Below, in pieces: positions 1 to 4,977 of a stretch of DNA of 5,055 nt. The DNA comes from Coleofasciculus sp. S288. GTDB taxonomy: Bacteria; Cyanobacteriota; Cyanobacteriia; Cyanobacteriales; Coleofasciculaceae. Where the stretch lies: assembly GCA_020216575.1 (NCBI GenBank), contig JAIUYC010000420.1, positions 1 through 5,055 of the forward strand, in the 5' to 3' direction. The first letter of the stretch is position 1; each line of letters starts with the position of its first letter. The notes beneath the pieces are model-generated. The model was not told the origin of the DNA. It saw nothing but the letters and a program-made list of their open reading frames with translations, and made no database searches. The position numbers and the translations under genes are program-made.

Positions 1-152
1 AGTTCACCGTATTTTTTGTATAAATCTTTGGTAACTTTGTAGGAACCACCGTAGTGACCTACGTCTTCACCGAGAACGAATACCGTGTCATCGCGTCCCA
101 TTTCTTCATCAATGGCGGCGCGTAGAGCATTGAAGAAAAGTGTTTCTGCCAT
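1..152 (-). CDS. pdhB: Pyruvate dehydrogenase E1 component, beta subunit (N-terminal 50 residues, cut by window edge)
   Basis: Reading leftward from the ATG at 152, the frame stays open to the window edge and begins [20 protein letters not shown]. It continues with [13 protein letters not shown] (residues 24-36) and a [14 protein letters not shown] stretch (37-50). This is the typical start of the E1 beta subunit of pyruvate dehydrogenase, close to the plastid and cyanobacterial form. The protein pairs with E1 alpha in a thiamine-diphosphate enzyme that decarboxylates pyruvate and passes the acetyl group to E2, feeding acetyl-CoA to fatty acid synthesis and the citric acid pathway in the cytoplasm. 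From family knowledge, the Glu of the GED motif (E29) contacts the cofactor's aminopyrimidine ring. The start is supported by a GAGGT ribosome site four bases upstream. The rest of the gene lies left of the window. A related 2-oxo acid dehydrogenase beta subunit is possible but less likely. Confidence 0.9.
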   Translation of the reverse strand, partial: MAETLFFNALRAAIDEEMGRDDTVFVLGEDVGHYGGSYKVTKDLYKKYGE

Positions 153-156
153 CAGT

Positions 157-161
157 ACCTC
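157..161 (-). promoter_or_regulatory. Ribosome binding site of pdhB
   Basis: The minus strand reads GGTGAGGTACTG directly before the ATG at 152. GAGGT lies four bases from the start codon, slightly close but usable, and it fixes the start of pdhB. Confidence 0.6.
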
Positions 162-180
162 ACCAAATGCGGCAAAAGTG

Positions 181-186
181 ATCCTA
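181..186 (-). promoter_or_regulatory. Possible extended -10 element for pdhB
   Basis: On the minus strand TAGGAT is preceded by TG and one base (TGCTAGGAT), an extended -10 pattern matching TATAAT at four of six positions. No good -35 lies 16-18 bases upstream. Transcription from here would leave a leader of only about 20 bases before the pdhB start. This rests on inspection alone. Confidence 0.2.
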
Positions 187-187
187 G

Positions 188-207
188 CATTGCCTATGCC
201 TGCAATG
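188..207. repeat. Small inverted repeat upstream of pdhB
   Basis: CATTGC (188-193) and GCAATG (202-207) form a perfect 6-bp inverted repeat around an 8-base loop. It sits just upstream of the possible pdhB -10 and could be an operator-like site, but six base pairs can arise by chance. Confidence 0.25.
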
Positions 208-231
208 AGAAGTTACAGGTATGGGAAGAAT

Positions 232-239
232 GCGATCGC
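232..239. repeat. HIP1 octamer GCGATCGC (intergenic copy)
   Basis: This is an exact copy of the highly iterated palindrome of cyanobacteria. Three further copies lie inside genes, two in the ABC permease gene (4075-4082, 4330-4337) and one in the small membrane protein gene (4545-4552). Their density is the clearest sign of the host group. Confidence 0.9.
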
Positions 240-322
240 TATGCCTTTAGTCGCTGATTCAGGGGAAGGTGGGGGAGTATCCTCCATCTCTCCTATACTT
301 CTGTCGAGGGATGAGCTTAATA

Positions 323-1108
323 CTACTTTTTTAAAGAAGCTGATTTTGATCTTCTCCAGCTTTGTCTAAACCCGTAAGCAATAGTTAGCAACCCAATCAA
401 TCCCTGCTGATATAGAGGAAGGGGTGTTCGATATTTTTTTATAAGCTCTTCAACACGGCGATTTGCCTGACCGTTTTTCTTATCATTGAAGGTTTTTGTA
501 TTATCGATAAACCGATAGTTACCCCACGTTTCATCGACATACTTCACCTGAGCTACTGGAACAGCTCTGAGAATAAAATCTAAATCCATTACATAGTGTT
601 CATCTACATCATATAATCCTATTTTATCGTGTAATGATTTGTGGCAAAAATAAGCCGACGGATTTTCTGGAAAACTTCTACTCACTAGGATATAATTGAA
701 ATTTAACTTTCTCGGTTTATTTAAGCGAACAGCAATATCCCCCTCTTTCAAAACTTTACAGTTGCCGACTACTAAACTTGGTTCAGGTAGATTTAAAAAT
801 AGGCTTTGTATACGTTTAAGTACCTCTGGCTCATAAAAATCATCCGCATTTAAAATTCCAATAATGCTCCCTCTTGCCATTGCAATTCCCTTATTCATTG
901 CATCGGATTGCCCCTTGTCTTTCTGAGAAACCCACCGAATATGTGAATATTTCTCTGCATATCGTTTAATAATTTCAACACTTCTGTCTGTTGAACCTCC
1001 ATCTACAATGATATGTTCTACATCTAGACAAGCTTGATCTATGACATTCTGAATACAGGATTCAATGAATTTATCACAATTAAATATCGGAGTGATTATA
1101 CTGATCAA
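323..1108 (-). CDS. Family 2 (GT-A fold) glycosyltransferase
   Basis: This 261-residue protein transfers a sugar from a nucleotide-sugar donor, probably at the cytoplasmic membrane face during polysaccharide or glycan assembly; the substrate cannot be read from the sequence. The N-terminus ISIITPIFN (2-10) and VDGGSTD (35-41) are the nucleotide-binding strand and loop of family 2 enzymes. KGQSDAMNKG (65-74) is also typical, NADDFY (87-92) contains the metal-binding DXD-type acidic pair, and YVMDLDF (172-178) supplies a likely catalytic base at D175. A weakly hydrophobic stretch (about 235-246) and a basic tail (RQSWRRSKSASLKK) may attach it to the membrane; there is no signal peptide. The start is TTG, with GAGGG nine bases upstream and an in-frame stop just before it. 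By eye the gene is AT-richer than the adaptor and permease genes, and no other glycan genes lie nearby, so it may have been acquired by transfer. It shares its strand with pdhB, but a 170-bp gap and unrelated function argue against an operon. Confidence 0.9.
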   Translation of the reverse strand: MISIITPIFNCDKFIESCIQNVIDQACLDVEHIIVDGGSTDRSVEIIKRYAEKYSHIRWVSQKDKGQSDAMNKGIAMARGSIIGILNADDFYEPEVLKRIQSLFLNLPEPSLVVGNCKVLKEGDIAVRLNKPRKLNFNYILVSRSFPENPSAYFCHKSLHDKIGLYDVDEHYVMDLDFILRAVPVAQVKYVDETWGNYRFIDNTKTFNDKKNGQANRRVEELIKKYRTPLPLYQQGLIGLLTIAYGFRQSWRRSKSASLKK

Positions 1109-1117
1109 GATATTTTT

Positions 1118-1122
1118 CCCTC
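1118..1122 (-). promoter_or_regulatory. Ribosome binding site selecting a TTG start
   Basis: The minus strand reads GAGGG, nine bases before the TTG at 1108. The frame has a TAA stop shortly upstream and no ATG or GTG in between, so this site decides for the unusual TTG start of the glycosyltransferase. Confidence 0.6.
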
Positions 1123-1140
1123 TTCGTTAATTTGCTTATT

Positions 1141-1169
1141 TATATATTATTTCAAGCTTCTAAGTTCAG
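1141..1169 (-). promoter_or_regulatory. Possible promoter of the glycosyltransferase gene
   Basis: On the minus strand CTGAAC (1164-1169) and TATATA (1141-1146) are separated by 17 bases, matching the -35 and -10 consensus at three and four of six positions. The region is so AT-rich that such matches are expected by chance. Confidence 0.2.
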
Positions 1170-1297
1170 CCATGAAACCGAGACATCTTTATTAAAATTT
1201 TTAATCTCTGAAAAAATAAAACAACTTGTTTCATTCCATGTTTAAAGACGTGAAAAAATCTAGCAATCTGCCTTCATACCTCTACCTTATGAAAATA

Positions 1298-1340
1298 ACT
1301 TTAAAATCTTTTAAAAACAGGGATAATCAAGTTTTAAAGT
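1298..1340. repeat. AT-rich perfect inverted repeat with possible promoter between the arms
   Basis: ACTTTAAAA (1298-1306) and TTTTAAAGT (1332-1340) are a perfect 9-bp inverted repeat whose centres lie 34 bases apart. A possible plus-strand promoter lies within it: TTTAAA (1300-1305) as -35 and GATAAT (1322-1327) as -10, 16 bases apart. A regulator binding both arms would cover this promoter. The arms are nearly pure A/T, so chance is a real alternative. Confidence 0.25.
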
Positions 1341-1388
1341 GCTGATAGAGAGCTAACAGAAATGCCGAGAGCAGGTGTCATTTGGATA

Positions 1389-1446
1389 AGGTTAAGTCAT
1401 CTTGGAAGCGGTAAACCTTTTTACCTTGCTGCTTCTCCTTTAACCT
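1389..1446 (+). repeat. Nested inverted repeats in the leader of the adaptor gene
   Basis: AGGTTAA (1389-1395) can pair with TTAACCT (1440-1446). Inside that, GAAGC (1405-1409) pairs with GCTTC (1431-1435), and GGTAAA (1410-1415) pairs with TTTACC (1420-1425) around a CCTT loop, with TTGCT (1426-1430) as a one-sided bulge. If transcribed this would fold into one long stem-loop about 110 bases before the adaptor start. It has no U-tract of the kind a simple terminator would show. It matches no RNA family I recognise. Confidence 0.35.
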
Positions 1447-1495
1447 GAGCTTGACAAGACGATCGCTAAATCACCCAGTCAGGCGATCCAACGAG

Positions 1496-1501
1496 AGGAG
1501 G
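1496..1501 (+). promoter_or_regulatory. Strong Shine-Dalgarno-like AGGAGG
   Basis: AGGAGG is the best ribosome-binding sequence in the region but lies 58 bases before the adaptor ATG at 1560. It is 11 bases before another ATG (1513) that opens an out-of-frame 48-codon ORF ending at 1659 inside the adaptor gene. It may serve that leader ORF, or be a chance purine run. Confidence 0.35.
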
Positions 1502-1509
1502 GCGATCGC
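1502..1509. repeat. HIP1 octamer GCGATCGC
   Basis: This is an exact HIP1 copy between the AGGAGG and the ATG at 1513. Its last two bases also form the foot of the start-codon hairpin. Confidence 0.85.
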
Positions 1510-1563
1510 ATAATGCCGTCATACCTTGAGAGTAGGCTCTCTGGTAGTATGCACGCTTTATGC
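1508..1563 (+). promoter_or_regulatory. Long imperfect hairpin covering the adaptor start codon
   Basis: Four helices stack in order. GCATAA (1508-1513) pairs with TTATGC (1558-1563), then GC (1515-1516) with GC (1555-1556). Next, CATAC (1520-1524) pairs with GTATG (1547-1551), and GAGAG (1528-1532) with CTCTC (1537-1541), closed by a TAGG loop. That gives 18 pairs interrupted by small internal loops. The ATG at 1560 lies in the outermost helix, so in mRNA the start codon would be occluded. A role in controlling translation is inference; the pairing itself is directly visible. Confidence 0.45.
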
Positions 1564-3014
1564 AAATCCCCATGTTTCGCAACGTCAATCGCTCAGCTCC
1601 CTGGCTCGTGGCACTGCTCGCCATTGGAGTGGTGGGTACTGCTACTACCGCTTACCTGAAGGTTCAAACGACGACATCTCAAACTGAGATTGCGGAGTTG
1701 ACGATCCCTGTGGTGTCTAAGAATTTGACCGTTCAAATTAAAGGGAATGGCGTAGTCCAAGCCGTGCAACGCACCAACCTTAGCCCTAAAAACCCAGGTC
1801 AAGTCGTCCAACTCCATGTCGATGAAGGAGACTGGGTTAAGCAAGGGGATATCATCGCTCGCATGGATTCGGGGCAATCTCAAGCTCAGGTGAATCAATT
1901 CAAAGCTGCTTTGGCGAGAACCGAAGCTGAACTAACTCAAAAGCGTGCGGGAACGCGCCAAGAAGAAATTACCCAAGCGAAGGCGCGTTTAGCTCAACTT
2001 GAAGCGCGTCTGGCACAATTGCGATCGGGTAGCCGTCCCGAGGAAATTGCTCAGGCAAGGGCGAAAGTGGAAGACGCTCAAGCTCAGGTTGAGCTGACTC
2101 AACTCCAACTCAGACGATATCAGAGTTTAGCTAACCAACAGGCAATCAAACGCTCCGAACTCGATGAACGTATCACAGAAGATCGCCGTGCTCAAGCGAC
2201 TCTTCGCGAAGCTCAGCAACGGCTGGCAGAATTGAAGAATGGCACGCGCCCCGAAGAAATTGCTCAAGCTGAAGCCCAAGTTGCAGAAGCGAGGAGTGAG
2301 TTAACGCAACTCCAGAACGGCACGCGCCCGGAAGAAATTGCTCAAGCTGAAGCGCAAGTCGCAGAAGCAAGAGCGCAGTTGCAGTACTATGAAACCCAGC
2401 TTGACGATAATCTAATTCGCGCACCATTCTCCGGCTTGATTACGCGACGCTATGCCCAAGTCGGTGACTTTGTGACGCCAACCACCACTGCCTCTTCCAG
2501 CGACGGTGCTACGTCCACCTCGATTGCTGAACTATCCAGTGGTTTGGAAGTTGAAGGCAAAGTCCCCGAAGCCAACATTGCTCAAATTAAAGCGGGACAG
2601 CAGGTTGAAGTTCGAGCAGATGCCTACCCCGATGAAGTATTTAAGGGAACGGTGAAGTTAATTGCCCCCAGAGCTGTCAAGGAAAACAATGTTACCTTTT
2701 TCCGAGTTAAGGTCGCGCTGCAACCCGGTCAAGACGAACTCAAGTCGGGGATGAATGTCAAGTTGGCTTTCCTCGGCAACCAAATTGAAAACGCAGTAAC
2801 GGTTCCCCTGGCTGCTGTTGTTACTAAAAACGATGGTCAAACTGGAGTTCTCGTGCCGGATGCCAAAGGTCAAGCTCAATTTCGACCCGTTACTCTTGGG
2901 GCAACAGCAGGCGATCAAATTCAGATTCTTGAAGGGGTAAAAGCGAGAGAGCGAATCTTTATCAGTCCGCCACCCGGTCAAAAAGTTGACGGCGTTGACA
3001 CACTTAATCTCTAG
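1560..3014 (+). CDS. Periplasmic adaptor (membrane fusion) protein of an ABC efflux pump, HlyD/MacA/YbhG-like
   Basis: This 484-residue protein should be anchored in the inner membrane and link a transporter to an outer-membrane channel. An N-terminal membrane anchor (14-33) has no lipobox cysteine. The first lipoyl half follows (about 58-103, with GQVVQLHVDEGDWVKQGD at 80-97). A long alpha-helical hairpin (about 105-281) comes next, with its tip near RRYQSLANQQ (185-194). The second lipoyl half is about 284-305 (IRAPFSG and VGD), followed by a beta-barrel (about 325-405) and a membrane-proximal domain to the end. The hairpin contains four copies of a 26-residue module starting at residues 130, 156, 227 and 253. 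At the tip, the R-x3-L-x6-S pattern used for TolC docking has R186 and L190 but K197 in place of Ser. The ATG at 1560 is favoured because MQIPMF followed by the anchor suits the family and an in-frame TAG lies at 1545; M5 (1572) is an alternative. The nearby ribosome site is weak. The downstream permease suggests an ABC-type (MacAB-like) pump rather than an RND pump. Substrate is unknown. Confidence 0.9.
   Translation: MQIPMFRNVNRSAPWLVALLAIGVVGTATTAYLKVQTTTSQTEIAELTIPVVSKNLTVQIKGNGVVQAVQRTNLSPKNPGQVVQLHVDEGDWVKQGDIIARMDSGQSQAQVNQFKAALARTEAELTQKRAGTRQEEITQAKARLAQLEARLAQLRSGSRPEEIAQARAKVEDAQAQVELTQLQLRRYQSLANQQAIKRSELDERITEDRRAQATLREAQQRLAELKNGTRPEEIAQAEAQVAEARSELTQLQNGTRPEEIAQAEAQVAEARAQLQYYETQLDDNLIRAPFSGLITRRYAQVGDFVTPTTTASSSDGATSTSIAELSSGLEVEGKVPEANIAQIKAGQQVEVRADAYPDEVFKGTVKLIAPRAVKENNVTFFRVKVALQPGQDELKSGMNVKLAFLGNQIENAVTVPLAAVVTKNDGQTGVLVPDAKGQAQFRPVTLGATAGDQIQILEGVKARERIFISPPPGQKVDGVDTLNL
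1947..2102 (+). repeat. Two 26-residue modules in the ascending arm of the adaptor hairpin
   Basis: Residues 130-155 start AGTRQEEITQAKARL and residues 156-181 start SGSRPEEIAQARAKV. Both share the pattern GxR-x-EEI-x-QAxA followed by a helical stretch rich in Ala, Gln and Leu. The Gly-(Thr/Ser)-Arg start resembles a helix break followed by a helix cap, so each module probably begins with a kink. The two copies are divergent at the DNA level. Confidence 0.75.
2238..2393 (+). repeat. Two near-identical 26-residue modules in the descending arm of the adaptor hairpin
   Basis: Residues 227-252 and 253-278 both begin NGTRPEEIAQAEAQVAEAR, so 19 residues are identical. Over these 57 bases the two copies differ at six positions, all third-codon positions and all silent. 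The period is 78 bp. The duplication is therefore not brand new, or has been kept alike at the protein level. Tandem DNA of this kind can change copy number by slippage or recombination. Confidence 0.85.
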
Positions 3015-3038
3015 GGTTAAAGGTTAGCCGATTACCTA

Positions 3039-3058
3039 CTATGAGTTGTCGCTTATAG
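3039..3058. repeat. Short inverted repeat after the adaptor gene
   Basis: CTATGAG (3039-3045) and CTTATAG (3052-3058) can form a 7-bp stem with one G-U pair and a 6-base loop, 24 bases after the adaptor stop codon. No run of T follows, so a simple intrinsic terminator is not supported. Confidence 0.25.
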
Positions 3059-3090
3059 CAAAAGAATAAAAATTTCTGACTTATGACCCC

Positions 3091-3156
3091 TGTAAGGGCG
3101 GGTTTATCGAATTGATTAACGGGGAAGCAGATATCTGGGTTAAACCCGCCCCTACA
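3091..3156. repeat. 66-bp element with 16-bp terminal inverted repeats
   Basis: TGTAAGGGCGGGTTTA (3091-3106) and TAAACCCGCCCCTACA (3141-3156) are inverted copies matching at 15 of 16 positions around a 34-base centre. Similar GGGGCGGGTTTA hairpins are, from memory, scattered in filamentous cyanobacterial genomes. It may be a MITE-like or REP-like element; it has no coding capacity and no clear target duplication other than the TGACCCC flanks. Confidence 0.65.
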
Positions 3157-3175
3157 ATTCCTGACCCCTGACCCC

Positions 3176-3205
3176 TGTACAGACGCGACATGTCGCGTCT
3201 CTACA
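3176..3205. repeat. 30-bp near-perfect palindrome
   Basis: The core at 3181-3200 (AGACGCGACA and its exact complement) is a perfect 20-bp palindrome. It is flanked by TGTAC on the left and CTACA on the right, giving 14 of 15 paired positions, with C against C the only mismatch. Like its neighbour it has TGTA and TACA ends. Transcribed RNA would form a very stable hairpin between the adaptor and permease cistrons and might affect read-through or mRNA stability. Confidence 0.7.
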
Positions 3206-3231
3206 ACTCCTGACCCCTATTTGTAAGTAAG

Positions 3232-4440
3232 ATGGATATTCTCGAAAGCATCAAAATGGCCGTCACAACTCTGACTGCTAATAAGTTACGTAGCACTCTG
3301 ACAATGTTGGGCATGATTATTGGGAATGCCTCTGTCATCGCAATTATTGGGATTGGACAGGGGACTCAAACGTTTATGACCCAGAAGTTAGAGGCATTAG
3401 GTCCCAATTTGCTGACTGTCTATACCAATAATGAGGACAATCAGGGTTTAGCGACCCAAGAACATACGCTGGTGCTATCCGATTTGGAGGCGATTGACTC
3501 TCAAGTTCCGGCAGTCAAGGATGCAACGGCTCACATTTTTATGGCTGGTGCGCCGATTACCTATGGTAGTAAAACGATACAAACTAGCTTGCTGGGAACA
3601 ACGCCAGCAACAATTCAAGTCCGGAATGTTTCTGTAGGGATTGGTCGATTTTTTAACGCGGATGAACAGCAACAACAGGCTCAAGTCGTTACCTTGGGTC
3701 CCACCTTTGCTCGCAAGCTGTTTGGGAGTGAAACTCCGCTCGGTAAAGAGGTGCAAATTAATAATGTATCCTTTCAGGTGATTGGGGTGATGAAGGCGAA
3801 AGGGTCTTTTCTGGGGCAAGACCAAGATGACATCGCCATGATACCCATCACTACGATGGCAACGCAAATTGCCGGACGGGAGTCTCCGTATGGCATCCCA
3901 ATTGATTACATTGAGGTGTCTGCTAAGGGGAAGGAAAGTATTAGAACGGCGGCGTTTCAAATGACGAACTTGCTCTCGCGCCGTCATGGGAAAAAGGACG
4001 TTAAAATCAGCACTCAAAAATCATTCCTGGATTTGGTTGGTCAGATGACGGGAGCAATGAGTCTGATGTTAGCCGCGATCGCAGGGATTTCTCTGGTTGT
4101 GGGAGGCATTGGCATTATGAATATTATGCTGGTGTCGGTGACCGAGCGGACGAAGGAGATTGGCTTGCGTAAGGCAATTGGCGCAACGCAGGGAGATATT
4201 CTGGCTCAATTCATGATCGAAGCGATTATTCTGTCGTTTGCCGGAGGGTTTGTCGGAACAGGCATTGGCATTGGTGGGGTGATGATTGTTGCTGCTTTGA
4301 CACCGTTGCAACCTGCTGTACCCTTGGGCGCGATCGCAGTTGCTGTAGGAATTTCTGGTAGCATTGGTCTGATTTTTGGAGTCGTACCCGCCAAACAAGC
4401 GGCTAAACTCGATCCAATTGTGGCGCTCAGAAGTGCTTAA
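3232..4440 (+). CDS. ABC transporter permease, MacB/FtsX type, without ATPase domain
   Basis: This 402-residue inner-membrane protein is the permease half of a MacB-like (type VII) ABC transporter, which works by mechanotransmission with a periplasmic adaptor. It opens with an amphipathic helix and NKLRSTLTMLG (17-27) leading into membrane helix 1 (about 22-43). A large periplasmic core domain follows (about 45-270). Three C-terminal helices lie at about 276-300, 329-355 and 362-386. The MacB hallmark GGIGIMNIMLVSVTERTKEI runs from 291 to 310 and continues to RKAIGA (313-318); the cytoplasmic end AKLDPIVALRS (391-401) is also typical. E. coli MacB is a fusion with an N-terminal ATPase; here the gene starts directly at the membrane part, so a separate ATPase is required. 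The ATG at 3232 is the only start after the in-frame TGA at 3211; its ribosome site is weak. It lies 217 bp after the adaptor gene, and joint transcription is likely but must pass the intervening hairpins. Two HIP1 sites lie within the gene. Confidence 0.93.
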   Translation: MDILESIKMAVTTLTANKLRSTLTMLGMIIGNASVIAIIGIGQGTQTFMTQKLEALGPNLLTVYTNNEDNQGLATQEHTLVLSDLEAIDSQVPAVKDATAHIFMAGAPITYGSKTIQTSLLGTTPATIQVRNVSVGIGRFFNADEQQQQAQVVTLGPTFARKLFGSETPLGKEVQINNVSFQVIGVMKAKGSFLGQDQDDIAMIPITTMATQIAGRESPYGIPIDYIEVSAKGKESIRTAAFQMTNLLSRRHGKKDVKISTQKSFLDLVGQMTGAMSLMLAAIAGISLVVGGIGIMNIMLVSVTERTKEIGLRKAIGATQGDILAQFMIEAIILSFAGGFVGTGIGIGGVMIVAALTPLQPAVPLGAIAVAVGISGSIGLIFGVVPAKQAAKLDPIVALRSA

Positions 4441-4518
4441 AAACTTAGGTTCAGGGAATCTTGCCTTATCAGGCTAAAATCAAGCCATCTAGTAGCCGCT
4501 TGTAGCAAAACAAATCTT

Positions 4519-4920
4519 ATGCGTCGCTTGCGATATCTACCTTGGCGATCGCTACTCCAGGTTTCTGGTCAAACGATTGTAATTGTTATCCTGCTGGAAG
4601 TCGTACTCACCGTAGGATACACACAATCTTTTGCAATCCGTAGAACCCTTTCTTTGCTATATGCCCCTCCGTTAGGTTTAGTCATAACCTTAATGGCAGC
4701 AGTTGGTGTAGGGGTTCTAGCCGTTTACTTACTCCAACGCTTTTATCCTCAAGTGCTCATCAATTCTGCTACCTTATGGGCCTTGATTCCTTGTTTAGCC
4801 CTCGTTATTTTTTTGAAATCGCTACTGCCCCTACCAGGTTTTCTCGCGACTTTAACCACTGCTCAGTTAGTTGGTATTATTGTTGGGGTCTTTTGGAAAG
4901 GTCGTCCCTACTGGCGGTAG
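4519..4920 (+). CDS. Small four-helix membrane protein of unknown function
   Basis: This 133-residue protein has a basic N-terminus (MRRLRYLPWRSLLQ). Four probable membrane helices lie at about 17-35, 51-72, 84-104 and 107-127, followed by a short positively charged end, KGRPYWR. The basic N-terminus and C-terminus suggest both face the cytoplasm. Notable strings are LSLLYAPPLG (45-54) and KSLLPLPG (100-107). It resembles a small hydrophobic family I associate from memory with cyanobacteria, but I cannot name a function. No Cys, His or acidic cluster in the helices hints at an enzyme or metal site. It starts at ATG 78 bases after the permease stop, with no clear Shine-Dalgarno sequence, so cotranscription with the transporter is possible but unproven. 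A HIP1 site lies near its 5' end. Confidence 0.75.
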   Translation: MRRLRYLPWRSLLQVSGQTIVIVILLEVVLTVGYTQSFAIRRTLSLLYAPPLGLVITLMAAVGVGVLAVYLLQRFYPQVLINSATLWALIPCLALVIFLKSLLPLPGFLATLTTAQLVGIIVGVFWKGRPYWR

Positions 4921-4977
4921 CTAAGTAGGTCGGCATTAATATTTGTCGTTGAGACAAGGCAGAAGGATTGAGCCACT

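Larger units (their letters stand above)
1109..1559. other. Gene-free region between divergent genes
   Basis: This 451-bp stretch separates the minus-strand glycosyltransferase from the plus-strand adaptor gene. Positions of about 1109-1340 are strongly AT-rich, with an AT palindrome at 1191-1205 and possible promoters in both directions. From about 1360 the composition shifts to normal and nested inverted repeats (1389-1446), AGGAGG (1496-1501), a HIP1 site and a long hairpin (1508-1563) follow. No convincing protein gene, tRNA or known riboswitch is seen. The change in composition near 1340-1360 may mark the edge of a DNA segment that came with the glycosyltransferase gene. Confidence 0.6.
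3084..3217. repeat. TGACCCC heptamer repeats framing two hairpins
   Basis: TGACCCC occurs at 3084-3090, 3162-3168, 3169-3175 and 3211-3217. The two inverted repeats described separately each start with TGTA directly after a TGACCCC copy. Each ends in TACA and is followed by ATTCC or ACTCC and then another TGACCCC. The 12-base strings at 3157-3168 and 3206-3217 differ at one base. This resembles the short tandem repeat clusters known in cyanobacterial intergenic DNA. Confidence 0.7.

Noticed and set aside
85..369. Plus-strand 94-codon ORF
   Set aside because: It lies antisense over the start of pdhB and the end of the glycosyltransferase gene. Its predicted protein has low-complexity Ser/Ala-rich composition and no family pattern.
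1362..1448. 28-residue ORF starting MPRAGVIWIRLSHLG in the adaptor leader
   Set aside because: It overlaps the nested stem-loop, has only a poor GAGAG ribosome site, and shows no run of regulatory codons, so a leader peptide is not supported.
1451..1479. Perfect -35 hexamer TTGACA upstream of the adaptor
   Set aside because: No acceptable -10 occurs 16-18 bases downstream (the sequence there is CCCAGT-like), so a sigma-70 promoter is not supported.
3084..3217. CRISPR array
   Set aside because: The repeated unit is only 7 bases, spacing is irregular, and the intervening sequences are palindromic rather than unique spacers.
3475..4017. Minus-strand 180-codon ORF inside the permease gene
   Set aside because: It is a shadow of the clearly coding MacB-type frame on the plus strand and shows no recognisable domain.
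4463..4474. GCCT-TATC-AGGC stem followed by TAAAAT as terminator of the permease gene
   Set aside because: A four-base-pair stem without a T-run is too weak to call a terminator.
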